Shown piece by piece: positions 1-8,604 of a DNA stretch of 39,266 nucleotides. Position numbers and translations under genes: made by a program. The stretch is from Acinetobacter junii CIP 64.5. GTDB lineage: Bacteria > Pseudomonadota > Gammaproteobacteria > Pseudomonadales > Moraxellaceae. The DNA lies in assembly GCF_000368765.1 (NCBI RefSeq), contig NZ_KB849654.1, forward strand, positions 293,056 to 332,321, written 5' to 3'. The first letter of the stretch is position 1. Every line of letters starts with the position of its first letter. The notes beneath the pieces were generated by a model that saw only the letters and a list, made by a program, of their open reading frames with translations, was not told where the DNA came from and did not search any database.

Positions 1-96
1 GCCAAACGTAAAGCCGAAGCAGATGCCAAAGCAAAAGCCGATGCGGACGCCAAACGTAAAGCCGAAGCAGATGCGAAAGCAAAAGCTGAGGCAGAA
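1..96 (+). repeat. 48-bp tandem repeat in the tolA helical domain
   Basis: Two adjacent 48-bp units (1-48 and 49-96) are almost identical for their first ~39 bases. They encode a 16-residue helical unit of the AKRKAEADAKAKADAD type. More copies may lie upstream of the window. Such in-frame repeats let the TolA rod vary in length. Confidence 0.8.
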
Positions 97-432
97 GAAG
101 CTAAAGCCGCCTCTGCAAAAAAAGCAGAACAAGAAGCTGCTCAGAAAAAAGCTGAAGCTAAAAAAATTGCCTCGACAGCTAAGCGTGATTTCACAAACAA
201 AATCGAACGTGCTTGGAATGTTCCTACTGGTAGTACGGGTCAAAAAGCCACTGCACGTGTTACATTAAGTGATAGTGGTGCAGTCTTATCTGTGATTGTT
301 AATGCGAATGATCCTGATGTAAAAGCAAGTGTTGAGGCCGCAGTACGCGCAGCTGCACCGTATCCAATGCCTGATGATCCGGATGCACGTCGCGAAGCGA
401 GAAGTTTTACTTCTAGTTTTACAGCAAAATAG
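1..432 (+). CDS. tolA: TolA C-terminal part (5' end outside window)
   Basis: Reading frame 1 is open from the first base to the TAG at 430-432 and gives the last 143 residues of TolA, the inner-membrane protein that spans the periplasm and links TolQR to TolB/Pal at the outer membrane. The first ~60 residues are an Ala/Lys/Glu/Asp-rich helix (domain II) made of repeats such as AKRKAEADAKAKADAD. The remainder is a compact domain III containing KIERAWNVPTG, a beta-rich stretch and APYPMPDDP, as in TolA C-terminal domains. tolB and pal follow on the same strand, the usual tol-pal order. The N-terminal membrane anchor lies outside the window. Identification is firm from the domain architecture plus neighbours. 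Confidence 0.93.
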   Translation, partial: AKRKAEADAKAKADADAKRKAEADAKAKAEAEEAKAASAKKAEQEAAQKKAEAKKIASTAKRDFTNKIERAWNVPTGSTGQKATARVTLSDSGAVLSVIVNANDPDVKASVEAAVRAAAPYPMPDDPDARREARSFTSSFTAK

Positions 433-530
433 TAATGAATAGTTAACGTTACATGCTTTTAATAGCACAAAGCATGTAACTATGTTAAATAATCAACAGC
501 CACAAAATACGAACTCAAGTAATTGTAACT

Positions 531-1814
531 ATGGACAAGACTCGTAAATCCCTCCTCGCCCTAGCAGTTTTTACTGCACTTAGTACTGTTGTTTCAGGAA
601 CAGCATTTGCACAATTACATTTAGAAATTGCAAAAGCACCAGAACAAGCGCCTAAAATTGCAATCATTCCCTTTACCAATGACAATGCCATTTATCCAAT
701 TGTTGAAAATGATTTAAATCGCTCAGGTCGTTTTACAAGTGCATCTAGAAACTTACCTGCATCGGCATCATTAAATCAAATTCAAGCAAGTGATTGGCAA
801 AATGCTGGCGTACCTTACGTCGTTGTCGGGCAAATTAAATCAATAAATGCAAATTCTTTTGAAGTTCACTACCAACTTTATGATGTTCAAAAACAACAAT
901 ACCTTTTGAATGAAGTGTTAACAGTACCAAATTCGCGTATTCGCCAAGCTGGACATATGATCAGTGATGCAATTTATCAAGCATTGACTGGAATTGCAGG
1001 TGACTTTAGTGGACGTATTGCGTATGTATTACGCAATCCCGACACACCTGCCCAACGTTACACATTACAAATCGCGGATACTGATGGTGAACAACCTAAA
1101 ACTGTACTTTCTTCCCGTGATCCAATCCTATCACCCACTTGGACACCTGATGCTAAGAAAATTGCTTATGTTTCTTTTGAAACCAAGCGTCCTGCTATTT
1201 ATCTACAAGACTTAGCAACAGGTCAACGCGAAGTTCTAGCAAGTTTTAAAGGGCTTAATGGTGCACCAAGCTTCTCACCAGATGGACAATCGATGTTATT
1301 TACAGCATCGATGCATGGTAATCCAGAAATTTATCAAATGAATCTGAATACTCGTCAAGTAAAACGTATGACTACAGACTCTGCGATTGATACAGAAGCT
1401 CGTTACGCTCCTGATGGTAAATCATTTATCTTTACATCTGATCGTGGTGGCTCACCACAAATTTATCGTTATAGTTTTGAAGATGGCTCAGTTAAACGTT
1501 TAACCTTTAAAGGTGCATTTAATGCACGTGGTACGCTGAGTGCTGATGGTAAAAAGATTGCTTTAGTACACCGCCCTAGCGGAAGTAGTTATAAAGTTGC
1601 GTTACAAGATATCAATACAGGTATTACCAATATTTTGACACCAACAAGCTTAGACGAATCACCAAGCTTCTCACCTAATGGGCAAATGGTTGTATACGCA
1701 ACTCGTGAAGGTAGTCGAGGTCTTTTATCAATCATGTCTACTGATGGTCGTTTCCGTATGAATTTACCAAGTGAGCAAGGTGAAGTGCGCGAACCAGCTT
1801 GGGCACCGAAATAA
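531..1814 (+). CDS. tolB: Tol-Pal system protein TolB
   Basis: Encodes a 427-residue periplasmic protein of the Tol-Pal complex, which binds Pal and the TolA C-terminal domain and helps outer-membrane constriction at division. The N-terminus is a Sec signal peptide (basic KTRK, hydrophobic LLALAVF, cleavage after GTAFA). A mixed alpha/beta domain follows (about residues 30-155). Then comes a beta-propeller with repeated SPTWTPDAKKIAY, APSFSPDGQSMLF, EARYAPDGKSFIF and SPSFSPNGQMVVY blades, the classic TolB/PD40 signature. Length fits the family. It starts 98 bp after tolA with only a weak ribosome-binding site and is followed by pal after 22 bp, consistent with one operon. Confidence 0.97.
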   Translation: MDKTRKSLLALAVFTALSTVVSGTAFAQLHLEIAKAPEQAPKIAIIPFTNDNAIYPIVENDLNRSGRFTSASRNLPASASLNQIQASDWQNAGVPYVVVGQIKSINANSFEVHYQLYDVQKQQYLLNEVLTVPNSRIRQAGHMISDAIYQALTGIAGDFSGRIAYVLRNPDTPAQRYTLQIADTDGEQPKTVLSSRDPILSPTWTPDAKKIAYVSFETKRPAIYLQDLATGQREVLASFKGLNGAPSFSPDGQSMLFTASMHGNPEIYQMNLNTRQVKRMTTDSAIDTEARYAPDGKSFIFTSDRGGSPQIYRYSFEDGSVKRLTFKGAFNARGTLSADGKKIALVHRPSGSSYKVALQDINTGITNILTPTSLDESPSFSPNGQMVVYATREGSRGLLSIMSTDGRFRMNLPSEQGEVREPAWAPK

Positions 1815-1836
1815 ATTTTATTAATTGGAGAACTTC

Positions 1837-2403
1837 ATGAATATTAAATATCTTACACTTCCTTTAATCGCGGCAACACTTGTATTTACTGGATGTGCAA
1901 GCCGAAAACCTGCTGCTGAGATTACCACAGGCAATACACCAAATGGTTCCACAACAGTAAATACAACAGGATTGAGTGAAGATGCTGCATTGAATGCACA
2001 AAATCTTGCAGGTGCGTCTTCCAAAGGTGTTACCGCGGCAAATAAAGCATTCTTGGCTAAACGTGTTGTTCACTTCGACTATGACAGCAGTGACCTATCA
2101 AATGAAGACTATCAAACACTTCAAGCTCATGCACAGTTCTTAGTCGCAAATGCAAATTCTAAAGTTGCACTTACAGGCCATACTGATGAGCGTGGTACTC
2201 GTGAATACAACATGGCTTTAGGTGAACGTCGTGCAAAAGCAGTTGAGAGTTTCTTGATCACCAATGGTGTGAATCCACAGCAACTCGAAGCAGTAAGCTA
2301 CGGTAAAGAGGCACCAGTCAATACTGGACATGATGAAGCGGCTTGGAAAGAAAATCGTCGCGTTGAAATTAACTACGAAGCTGTCCCACCATTATTGAAA
2401 TAA
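1837..2403 (+). CDS. pal: Peptidoglycan-associated lipoprotein Pal
   Basis: 188-residue outer-membrane lipoprotein that anchors the outer membrane to peptidoglycan and partners TolB. I place the start at ATG 1837, six bases after a GGAG Shine-Dalgarno (1827-1830); an in-frame TTG at 1825 overlaps that site and is unlikely. The N-terminus is a lipoprotein signal peptide with lipobox VFTGC. A Ser/Thr/Asn linker leads to an OmpA-like domain with [11 protein letters not shown], the peptidoglycan-binding [12 protein letters not shown] segment and NRRVEINY. A strong hairpin terminator follows, so the tol-pal transcript seems to end here, without the cpoB/ybgF gene found next to pal in many other gammaproteobacteria. 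Confidence 0.97.
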   Translation: MNIKYLTLPLIAATLVFTGCASRKPAAEITTGNTPNGSTTVNTTGLSEDAALNAQNLAGASSKGVTAANKAFLAKRVVHFDYDSSDLSNEDYQTLQAHAQFLVANANSKVALTGHTDERGTREYNMALGERRAKAVESFLITNGVNPQQLEAVSYGKEAPVNTGHDEAAWKENRRVEINYEAVPPLLK

Positions 2404-2413
2404 ACTTACAAAT

Positions 2414-2442
2414 AAAAAAGCTCACTAACAGTGAGCTTTTTT
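2414..2442. terminator. Bidirectional Rho-independent terminator after pal
   Basis: An A-run, the stem GCTCAC / GTGAGC with a TAACA loop, then a T-run. The symmetrical A/T flanks let it serve both pal (+) and the small convergent gene ending at 2448 (-). Confidence 0.9.
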
Positions 2443-2447
2443 ATTTC

Positions 2448-2642
2448 TTAATCATTTCGCGAAGTCTGCTGATTATCATGATCTGATTGCATAGACTCAA
2501 TCAAATCATGTTTATTAAACTCTTTATACTCAGGTTTTGCTTCATACTCTTTCCAAGCATCTTTGACATTTTCTTTAGAAATTTGTTCTAAACTAATCGG
2601 TTCGCTTGGCGTGGGAGTTGCATCAAAATTTTTGGTTGTCAT
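2448..2642 (-). CDS. Small acidic hypothetical protein (64 aa)
   Basis: I do not recognise this family. The likely start is the ATG at 2642, seven bases after a GGAG site; a second purine-rich AGGAGG lies a little further upstream. A longer in-frame start at 2675 would swallow these sites. The 64-residue product is very hydrophilic, rich in Glu, Lys and Asp, with no signal peptide or membrane span. A Pro-rich N-terminus (TPTPSEPIS) precedes a predicted helical part containing VKDAWKEYEAKPEYKEF. It is probably a small soluble cytoplasmic protein. It is convergent with pal and divergent from fbp. The good ribosome-binding site and shared terminator support a real gene; function is unknown. Confidence 0.7.
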   Translation of the reverse strand: MTTKNFDATPTPSEPISLEQISKENVKDAWKEYEAKPEYKEFNKHDLIESMQSDHDNQQTSRND

Positions 2643-2818
2643 CGTTGTTCTCCAAACCTCCTGTTTAGTATGCAATCAACATAGCATGTAATCTGGTTCT
2701 TGTAATCATAAAAGCAACATAAATAAAGTAAGATAATTTTTATTTTGGGTCGTTCTCATCTAGAATAGCGAAAATATTTTTATCAACTTTTGACTCGGCT
2801 AAATTGGAGCTATTTAAT

Positions 2819-3790
2819 ATGTCAAACCAGACCTTATCCCAATACTTAGAACAACAACATGGGAATTTGACACCTGAGTTGGCACAAGTCATCGAAACGA
2901 TTGCAAACACTTGTAAGACAATTGATCAAGCACTTCAAAAAGGTGCTCTAGCAGGAATATTAGGTAGTGCTGAAAATGAAAATGTGCAGGGTGAAACACA
3001 AAAGAAATTAGATGTGATTTCAAATGATTATTTAATCGATGCTTTGAAGTCACACCCACAAGTCGGTGGCTTAGCTTCTGAAGAATTAGATGATTTCACG
3101 CCAGCACAAGAAAACGGTAAATATCTCGTACTTTTTGATCCTTTAGATGGTTCAAGCAATATTGATATCAATATGTGTGTGGGTACAATTTTCTCGATTT
3201 TACCTGCAAAAAATGCGGTAACTCAATCTGCTGACTTTATGCAAGCAGGTACAGAACAAGTCGCTGCAGGCTATGTACTTTACGGACCATCAACCATGTT
3301 GGCTCTAACAGTTGGTGCTGGTGTTGTGTTCTTTACTTTAGATCCAAATACACAAACATATTTATTAACGACAGAGAACGTACAAGTTTCTTCAGACACT
3401 CAAGAGTTTGCAATTAATGCATCAAATCAACGTCATTGGGAAAATCCTGTAAAACGTTATATTGATGAACTTTTAGCTGGAAAAACATCTGTACGTGAAA
3501 AAGATTTTAACATGCGTTGGGTTGCATGTATGGTTGGAGATATTCATCGCATTTTATGCCGCGGTGGTATCTTCTTATATCCTTACGATTTAAAAGATCC
3601 TAAAAAAGCAGGTCGTTTACGTTTAATGTATGAAGCGAATCCTATGAGCATGTTAATTGAACAAGCGGGCGGAGCTTCAACGACAGGTCGTGTTCGCATC
3701 ATGGATATTCAACCAACTGAGTTACATCAACGTGTACCTGTTATCATTGGTTCGAAAAATGAAGTTGAACTTGTAACTAGCTATCATTAA
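2819..3790 (+). CDS. fbp: Fructose-1,6-bisphosphatase class 1
   Basis: 323-residue cytoplasmic enzyme that hydrolyses fructose 1,6-bisphosphate to fructose 6-phosphate in gluconeogenesis, important in organisms such as Acinetobacter that grow mainly on organic acids. The start chosen is ATG 2819 ([10 protein letters not shown]), nine bases after GGAG (2806-2809); the in-frame TTG at 2804 is upstream of that site. Metal and substrate motifs of class I FBPases are present: [16 protein letters not shown] (about residues 106-116), the sugar-phosphate region GGIFLYPYD and RLMYEANPM. Length is normal. It is monocistronic: a hairpin terminator follows and the next gene starts after it. Confidence 0.96.
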   Translation: MSNQTLSQYLEQQHGNLTPELAQVIETIANTCKTIDQALQKGALAGILGSAENENVQGETQKKLDVISNDYLIDALKSHPQVGGLASEELDDFTPAQENGKYLVLFDPLDGSSNIDINMCVGTIFSILPAKNAVTQSADFMQAGTEQVAAGYVLYGPSTMLALTVGAGVVFFTLDPNTQTYLLTTENVQVSSDTQEFAINASNQRHWENPVKRYIDELLAGKTSVREKDFNMRWVACMVGDIHRILCRGGIFLYPYDLKDPKKAGRLRLMYEANPMSMLIEQAGGASTTGRVRIMDIQPTELHQRVPVIIGSKNEVELVTSYH

Positions 3791-3806
3791 TCTCTTTTAA
3801 AACCCA

Positions 3807-3834
3807 GAGCATCATAGACTTATGATGCTCTTTT
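3807..3834 (+). terminator. Rho-independent terminator after fbp
   Basis: Perfect 10-bp stem GAGCATCATA / TATGATGCTC (3807-3816 with 3821-3830), loop GACT, followed by TTTT. It lies only 13 bases before the start of the next gene, so that gene's leader overlaps the terminator. Confidence 0.85.
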
Positions 3835-3847
3835 GGACAATTTATTT

Positions 3848-4624
3848 ATGGCTGTTATCTTTCTAGAATCAAAAGACAATGCAAAAATCAAACATTTGCG
3901 TGGTTTAATCGAGTTAAATAGTGCTCGAAAAAAACATCAACAAACTGTTCTAGAAGGTACACATCTCTGTTTATCTTGGTTACAACAACAAAGAAAAATC
4001 TTTTCTTTATTTACAACTGAGCAAGCTTTGGATCATCCTGAGCTGCAAGAAATTATTGAAATACATCAAGGTCATATTTTCATCATAAGTGAAGTACTTT
4101 ACAAAGATTTGAGTACATTAGGGACTACCCTACCTTGCTTAGCGATTGTTGATCTTCCAAAAACCTCGCAAACTATCGATTTCAAAGCAGATACTTTAAT
4201 ATTAGAAAATGTTCAAGATCCTGGAAATGTAGGGACATTGCTTCGTTCAGCAGCCGCGGCGAATATAAAACAAATCATTTGCACCCAAGGTTCAGCATCT
4301 CTTTGGTCTCCACGTGTGTTGCGTGCAGGTATGGGCGCTCACTTCAGTGTTCACTGTTTTGAAAATTTTCAGTTAACCGACATTCTTCCAAAATTTGAAA
4401 TCCCTGTTTTTGTAACTAGCTCACACCGATCAACAAGCCTTTATTCAAAAGATTTAACTCAAGCCTGTGTCTGGATCTTAGGAAATGAAGGTCAAGGTGT
4501 ATCTGATTATGCACTTGAGCATGCAGAAGCTGTCACTATCCCACAACCTGGTGGTCAAGAATCTCTAAATGTAGCGATTGCTGGATCAATCTGCTTTTTT
4601 GAAATGGTCCGCCAACGTCAATAA
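3848..4624 (+). CDS. SpoU/TrmH-family RNA 2'-O-methyltransferase
   Basis: 258-residue SPOUT-class methyltransferase that would transfer a methyl group from SAM to a ribose 2'-OH of rRNA or tRNA. The N-terminal ~100 residues form a substrate-binding domain (KIKHLRGLIELNSARKKHQ, VLEGTHL). The C-terminal trefoil-knot domain has the three SpoU motifs: NVQDPGNVGTLLRSAAAA, ILGNEGQGVS, and IPQPGGQESLNVAIAGSICFFE. The start ATG 3848 is preferred over TTG 3833, which lies in the fbp terminator T-run; TTTTGGA sits upstream as a modest ribosome-binding site. The family includes RlmB, TrmH and TsnR-like enzymes; the exact target nucleotide cannot be read from sequence. Confidence 0.9.
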   Translation: MAVIFLESKDNAKIKHLRGLIELNSARKKHQQTVLEGTHLCLSWLQQQRKIFSLFTTEQALDHPELQEIIEIHQGHIFIISEVLYKDLSTLGTTLPCLAIVDLPKTSQTIDFKADTLILENVQDPGNVGTLLRSAAAANIKQIICTQGSASLWSPRVLRAGMGAHFSVHCFENFQLTDILPKFEIPVFVTSSHRSTSLYSKDLTQACVWILGNEGQGVSDYALEHAEAVTIPQPGGQESLNVAIAGSICFFEMVRQRQ

Positions 4625-4749
4625 AACGTTAATTTACTTTAAATGCGCTTTATTTGCGGAAAAAATCAATTACACTGCTAAAATAATTGCTTAAGTTGTC
4701 AACGCATTCACCATTTTCAACGTTATATAGATAATAATGGTGGGTATCC

Positions 4750-5382
4750 ATGACAGGATTTTCCATCTCTATGGATTTAGCACCTAAACAGGCTCAAACC
4801 GATAGCGGTACACATACAGGTACTGTTGAACAACGTCTTCGCTTTTTTATGCAAGACGTTACAGGTCGTGCGCTTGTAATGATGGAAAGTGCAACACAAG
4901 GTCAACAAGGCATTGCTATGGATTTAGTGCAAGAAGCATTTATCTCATTGCACAAATCATATTCAGATAAAACAGTGGATGAATGGTATCCCCTGTTTTA
5001 CACCATTCTAAACAATAAATTACAAGACTGGAGACGGAAAGAAGCACGCAGAGCAAGCCCTTTCTCTTTGTTTAAAAAAATTAGTATAGATGATGACGAA
5101 GAACTAATTGATGTAGTTGATGAATCAACACCCAATCCATTCGAATTTCTAAATCAAGAAGTAACAATGGAAGAAATTCAGGATGCAATTCATAAATTAT
5201 CTGTTCGTCAACAACAAGCATTCATGTTAAGAGCATGGGAAGGATTTGACACGATCACTACAGCTCAAATCATGAATTGTAGCGAAGGTAGTGTAAAAAC
5301 CCACTATCACCGTGCAATACAAGGACTCAGAATCGCTTTAGAGCATTTAAATCCACATTCGGGAGGTTCATCAGATGAATAA
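4750..5382 (+). CDS. ECF-like RNA polymerase sigma factor
   Basis: 210-residue sigma-70 family factor with only regions 2 and 4, as in ECF/group IV sigmas. Region 2 spans about residues 25-105 (LVQEAFISLHKSY, WYPLFYTILNNKLQDWRRKEARR). A long acidic linker with DDDEELIDVVDE follows. Region 4 spans about 140-198 (LSVRQQQAFMLRAWEGF, helix-turn-helix TTAQIMNCSEGSVKTHYHRA). A GGTGGG ribosome-binding site precedes the ATG. Its last eight bases overlap the next gene, a small one-span membrane protein, followed by a secreted DUF3106-like protein. This order resembles sigma / DUF3619 / DUF3106 clusters known from beta- and gammaproteobacteria. The regulon is unknown; the membrane protein could act as an anti-sigma factor, which is inference only. 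Confidence 0.88.
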   Translation: MTGFSISMDLAPKQAQTDSGTHTGTVEQRLRFFMQDVTGRALVMMESATQGQQGIAMDLVQEAFISLHKSYSDKTVDEWYPLFYTILNNKLQDWRRKEARRASPFSLFKKISIDDDEELIDVVDESTPNPFEFLNQEVTMEEIQDAIHKLSVRQQQAFMLRAWEGFDTITTAQIMNCSEGSVKTHYHRAIQGLRIALEHLNPHSGGSSDE

Positions 5383-5698
5383 AGATGAGTTCACCAAACA
5401 AGTGACTTCCAAACTAGACCAACTAGCAAAAGAACAGCATCATAATAAAATGCTGGTTATGAATCATGTTTTAGATACGGTCCAAAAGAAACCGACATCT
5501 TACTACAGTATTTGGAAAATGACTGGTTTTGCTTTGGCCGCTGCAATTACAGGTATTGTAGTTTTACCAAACTCAATAGATTTAGCAGATAAGCCACAAA
5601 ATCAAGTAATCGTAAATCCAAAACTTTCACCACAAATGGTCGAAGATATGGAAATGTTAATGGCGTTTGGCGAGGATCGAATTCCACATGGCAGCTAA
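5375..5698 (+). CDS. Small single-span membrane protein, DUF3619-like
   Basis: 107-residue protein with a cytoplasmic helical N-terminus (MNKDEFTKQVTSKLDQLAKE, residues 1-47), one membrane span (about 48-65, GFALAAAITGIVVLP) and a short periplasmic tail. The start overlaps the sigma gene by eight bases, with GGAGG just upstream inside the sigma gene, so translation is probably coupled. Its topology matches small anti-sigma-like proteins, but I see no ZAS zinc motif (HxxxCxxC). The position between sigma and DUF3106 genes is what suggests DUF3619; sequence similarity alone is weak by eye. Role as sigma regulator is inferred from context. Confidence 0.75.
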   Translation: MNKDEFTKQVTSKLDQLAKEQHHNKMLVMNHVLDTVQKKPTSYYSIWKMTGFALAAAITGIVVLPNSIDLADKPQNQVIVNPKLSPQMVEDMEMLMAFGEDRIPHGS

Positions 5699-6077
5699 AA
5701 AGTTAGCACTTGTTGTGTGTACGTTAGGCTTATTGCAAACAAGTTTTGCAAGTTCAGAACGTTTTTGGGTTTTTTCAAAACCAAATAAACCGACAACAGA
5801 AGAAACGTGGGAAGATCTATCACCTGAAGAGCAGCAACTCTTAATTAAACGCTATCAAACATTAAAAGAAATACCAACCAACCAAAGCACGCAACTACAA
5901 CAGCGTATGGAATGGTTTACGCAGCTACCTGAAGAAGAAAAGCAAAAAATGCGTGATGTATGGCAAAAAATGAATACTCAAGAACGCAATACTCTGCGTA
6001 AAAGAATGCAGAATGCCAGTATTGAAGAGCGCGTATCTATCAGAGAAGAATATCTAAGCAAATATGCAGAACATTAA
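5688..6077 (+). CDS. Secreted DUF3106-family protein
   Basis: 129-residue exported protein. The start is ATG 5688, giving a clean signal peptide (AAKKLALVVCTLGLLQTSFA, cleaved before SSERF). An in-frame TTG at 5667 would mask it. The mature part is a charged helical repeat: WEDLSPEEQQLLIKRYQTLKE, WFTQLPEEEKQKMRDVWQKM, and NTQERNTLRKRMQNAS. These repeated [W/F]..L(P/S)PEE(Q/E) helices are the hallmark of DUF3106 periplasmic proteins, whose function is not known. It overlaps the preceding gene by 11 bases and is the last gene before a strong terminator. A periplasmic partner or sensor for the sigma/membrane-protein pair is a reasonable guess. Confidence 0.82.
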   Translation: MAAKKLALVVCTLGLLQTSFASSERFWVFSKPNKPTTEETWEDLSPEEQQLLIKRYQTLKEIPTNQSTQLQQRMEWFTQLPEEEKQKMRDVWQKMNTQERNTLRKRMQNASIEERVSIREEYLSKYAEH

Positions 6078-6095
6078 AAATTATTTTAATAAATT

Positions 6096-6124
6096 AAAAA
6101 TAGCGCCCTAAGGCGCTATTTTTT
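6096..6124. terminator. Bidirectional terminator between DUF3106 gene and CSLREA genes
   Basis: A-run, stem ATAGCGCC / GGCGCTAT with loop CTAA, then a T-run. It lies between convergent genes ending at 6077 (+) and 6130 (-) and can terminate both. Confidence 0.9.
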
Positions 6125-6129
6125 ATCTT

Positions 6130-8586
6130 CTATTTTCTAAAACGACGGTAAGCTAATAAACCCATTAAACCAAATATTGAAAACACTCCAATACTCCCGC
6201 CACCATTGTTACTTGCATTACGCGTATCATCAGTAGTCGTTGCTGTACTAATAACACTTACTGTAGCAGTATTAGAAATAGCACCATCAGCATCATATAC
6301 CTGATAATTGAATGAATAGTTAAATGGGTTGAATGTATTAGATTCTTTAATATAAATATTACCACCGTAACATGTTTCTTTTTGATCAGGTTCTGGACAT
6401 GCACCTTGGCGATCAGCAGTCACAACTAAATTTTTAGTTGGAACATTAGACAATCGTATTGGTAATTCAATCCCATCAGCATTTCTCCAGAATTGAGGTT
6501 TATTCGGTTCATTATCAGGACCTTTACCACCCTCACCAGTATCACCAAAATCATTAGATAATTTTAATAAATCTAATGAAACAGTTTGATTCTGTTGATA
6601 TTTTAGTGTCACAGATGTATTTTTAGCCTCAGGAGCCACATTGACGAATGCCGCTTTGATCAAACCTGAGGATTTAATACTAGAATCAGTTCTCGATTGA
6701 ATCGTATATTTACAGAAAATCTTATCACCAGCTTGAGTGATGCTATCATCTTTTCTATAAAGAATAATTTGCTCAAGATTACTATTCCACTCACAGACTA
6801 TGTTTGGTTTATCACCCTCATCGATATTCGTAATCGAGTCATTAATCTGGCCCGTTCCCAAAACTTCTGTTGTGACAATATAATTCTCGTTATTAAAAAA
6901 TTGTATTCTGTGACTACCATCACTCAGCACAATCTCTTGAGGTATTGGTAGTTGATATCGACTTAAATCGATATAAATTGCCCGATAATGTAAATTTTTA
7001 TTTAGATTTTCATCTAATTTTTTAAATTTTTCTAAATTATACTTATCAGAAGTAAGCAATAGAGGATCATCTGGATTTTTGATTAGAAATTCATATCTCT
7101 CAATTTGCGCCTTGTAACCATCAATTATTTGTTTGATAGAGGTATTCGATAAATCCTCTAAATCACCAGCCGTTAATTTCATTAATTCAACAGAACCAAT
7201 ATCACAACTATTGCGAGCATTAGGATCATAGAACAAAGTACCATCAACAATACGTGCGATTCCTCTTTGATCTTTAGGTCCACAGTTATCACTTTCAGCT
7301 GCACTCACATCCACTAGATCTGTTGTCGTTTTATTATTATTTGGATAATACAGTGGCATAAATGCCGTACTTTCAGATGCAGGTTGCAAACTACTTAATA
7401 ATGTTCGCAAATTAGTGATATTACTTATATCTAAGTTTGTATGTTTTCCCTCTGGTATCACTTCTTTAGGCAAATCGCATGTATTTGATCCAGTTAGTGT
7501 AAGTGCATTGTAATCTAGGAATATTTGGGCTGATTTTTCCTCTGATGCAGGACCAAGTAAATAACGGCAAGCATAACTACTGATATTATGAGATAGAATA
7601 TTAAAACTTAATAATTTCAGACCAAGTTTATCGTATAAAAAAATAGTATTGGCTTGGTTTTCAACAATTGTGTTACTCGTTAATTCAAGGCTACTAGCAT
7701 TACTTAAAATACTAGATGTGTTATTAGTCGTATTGCCTGCTTTTGTGTCTCCTGTAAACTTCAGCACAGTACCATTTGTAGAATTACTAATATTTTGTGC
7801 AATTGTATTTGTGCTTAAATTGACAGTAGGTTCGCCACAGAAATCAAATATACTTACAGAACTTGTTGATCCATTTTGAATTATACTGCTTGACGATATA
7901 TCAATTTTTCGTTGCGAGTAGACGTTATCATTAAAACAACTCATTCCCAATACACTACCAACTGGGGATTGATTATTCCGAATTACTGCGTTTGATATAG
8001 ATAAACCTGTAGTAGGCCCAGCAAGAAAAATTGCACCACCTGAAATACCCGCTTGTGACGCTAAAATGCGAACATTTTGCAAAGCAATATCAGCACCAGC
8101 ATAAATCGCACCACCACGATCATTTGTTCGTGCATTTTTAAGAGTTATATTGTTCAGAGTAAGGGCTTTTGAACCAATTGTTGTATTAAAAATACGCGAA
8201 GAATTATTCCCATCAATAATGGTCTTATTCTCAGTCTGCGCAGGATACTGATTAGTAATTAGACTTCTCTTCTCCCAATCAACAGGTAATGCACCATAAA
8301 TCACAACATTAACATTCGGTGCCAGTTCTTTCTTCAATACATAAGTACCAGCTTCTAACTGAATTTCTTTTCTAGTAGCAGATGAAATATCAGATACTGT
8401 ACAGCCACCATAGTTTCTCCTAATCTCAGCAGCTTTTAGAGCTTCACGCAATGAACATGCGTTATTGTTCTCACCATCTTCGTCAACGAACGTATTAACT
8501 TTAATAACATCATTGCTTGTCGCAGCGAATAATGGCATCGTTGCAACGATCATGGTTGCTAAAATTCCTTTTTTATAATTTTTCAT
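6130..8586 (-). CDS. CSLREA-domain secreted protein with GlyGly-CTERM tail (818 aa)
   Basis: 818-residue exported protein. ATG 8586 is chosen over an in-frame TTG at 8595. A signal peptide (KNYKKGILATMIVATMPLFA) is followed by the CSLREA motif at residues 44-49, with a second Cys (GGCTVSD) that may pair with it. About 100-400 is a right-handed beta-helix-like region of short Asn/Ser/Thr-rich rungs (LTLNNITLKNA, GGAIYAGADIALQNVRI, GGAIFLAG, LSISNAVIRNNQ). The C-terminal half has beta-sandwich-like segments (VTLKYQQNQTVSLDLL, FNPFNYSFNYQVYDADG). The end is a GlyGly-CTERM sorting signal: NNGGGS (about 793-798), a hydrophobic span, then YRRFRK. Such tails are cut by rhombosortase and accompany type II secretion substrates. 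It resembles the Acinetobacter 'rhombotarget' proteins; the molecular function is unknown. Confidence 0.85.
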   Translation of the reverse strand: MKNYKKGILATMIVATMPLFAATSNDVIKVNTFVDEDGENNNACSLREALKAAEIRRNYGGCTVSDISSATRKEIQLEAGTYVLKKELAPNVNVVIYGALPVDWEKRSLITNQYPAQTENKTIIDGNNSSRIFNTTIGSKALTLNNITLKNARTNDRGGAIYAGADIALQNVRILASQAGISGGAIFLAGPTTGLSISNAVIRNNQSPVGSVLGMSCFNDNVYSQRKIDISSSSIIQNGSTSSVSIFDFCGEPTVNLSTNTIAQNISNSTNGTVLKFTGDTKAGNTTNNTSSILSNASSLELTSNTIVENQANTIFLYDKLGLKLLSFNILSHNISSYACRYLLGPASEEKSAQIFLDYNALTLTGSNTCDLPKEVIPEGKHTNLDISNITNLRTLLSSLQPASESTAFMPLYYPNNNKTTTDLVDVSAAESDNCGPKDQRGIARIVDGTLFYDPNARNSCDIGSVELMKLTAGDLEDLSNTSIKQIIDGYKAQIERYEFLIKNPDDPLLLTSDKYNLEKFKKLDENLNKNLHYRAIYIDLSRYQLPIPQEIVLSDGSHRIQFFNNENYIVTTEVLGTGQINDSITNIDEGDKPNIVCEWNSNLEQIILYRKDDSITQAGDKIFCKYTIQSRTDSSIKSSGLIKAAFVNVAPEAKNTSVTLKYQQNQTVSLDLLKLSNDFGDTGEGGKGPDNEPNKPQFWRNADGIELPIRLSNVPTKNLVVTADRQGACPEPDQKETCYGGNIYIKESNTFNPFNYSFNYQVYDADGAISNTATVSVISTATTTDDTRNASNNGGGSIGVFSIFGLMGLLAYRRFRK

Positions 8587-8604
8587 CTCAATCAAATCCC
8601 TTTA

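Noticed and set aside
23..268. Lys-rich 81-residue open frame at the left edge
   Set aside because: Out-of-frame reading of the tolA Ala/Lys helical repeats; the tolA frame is open through the same stretch and matches the family.
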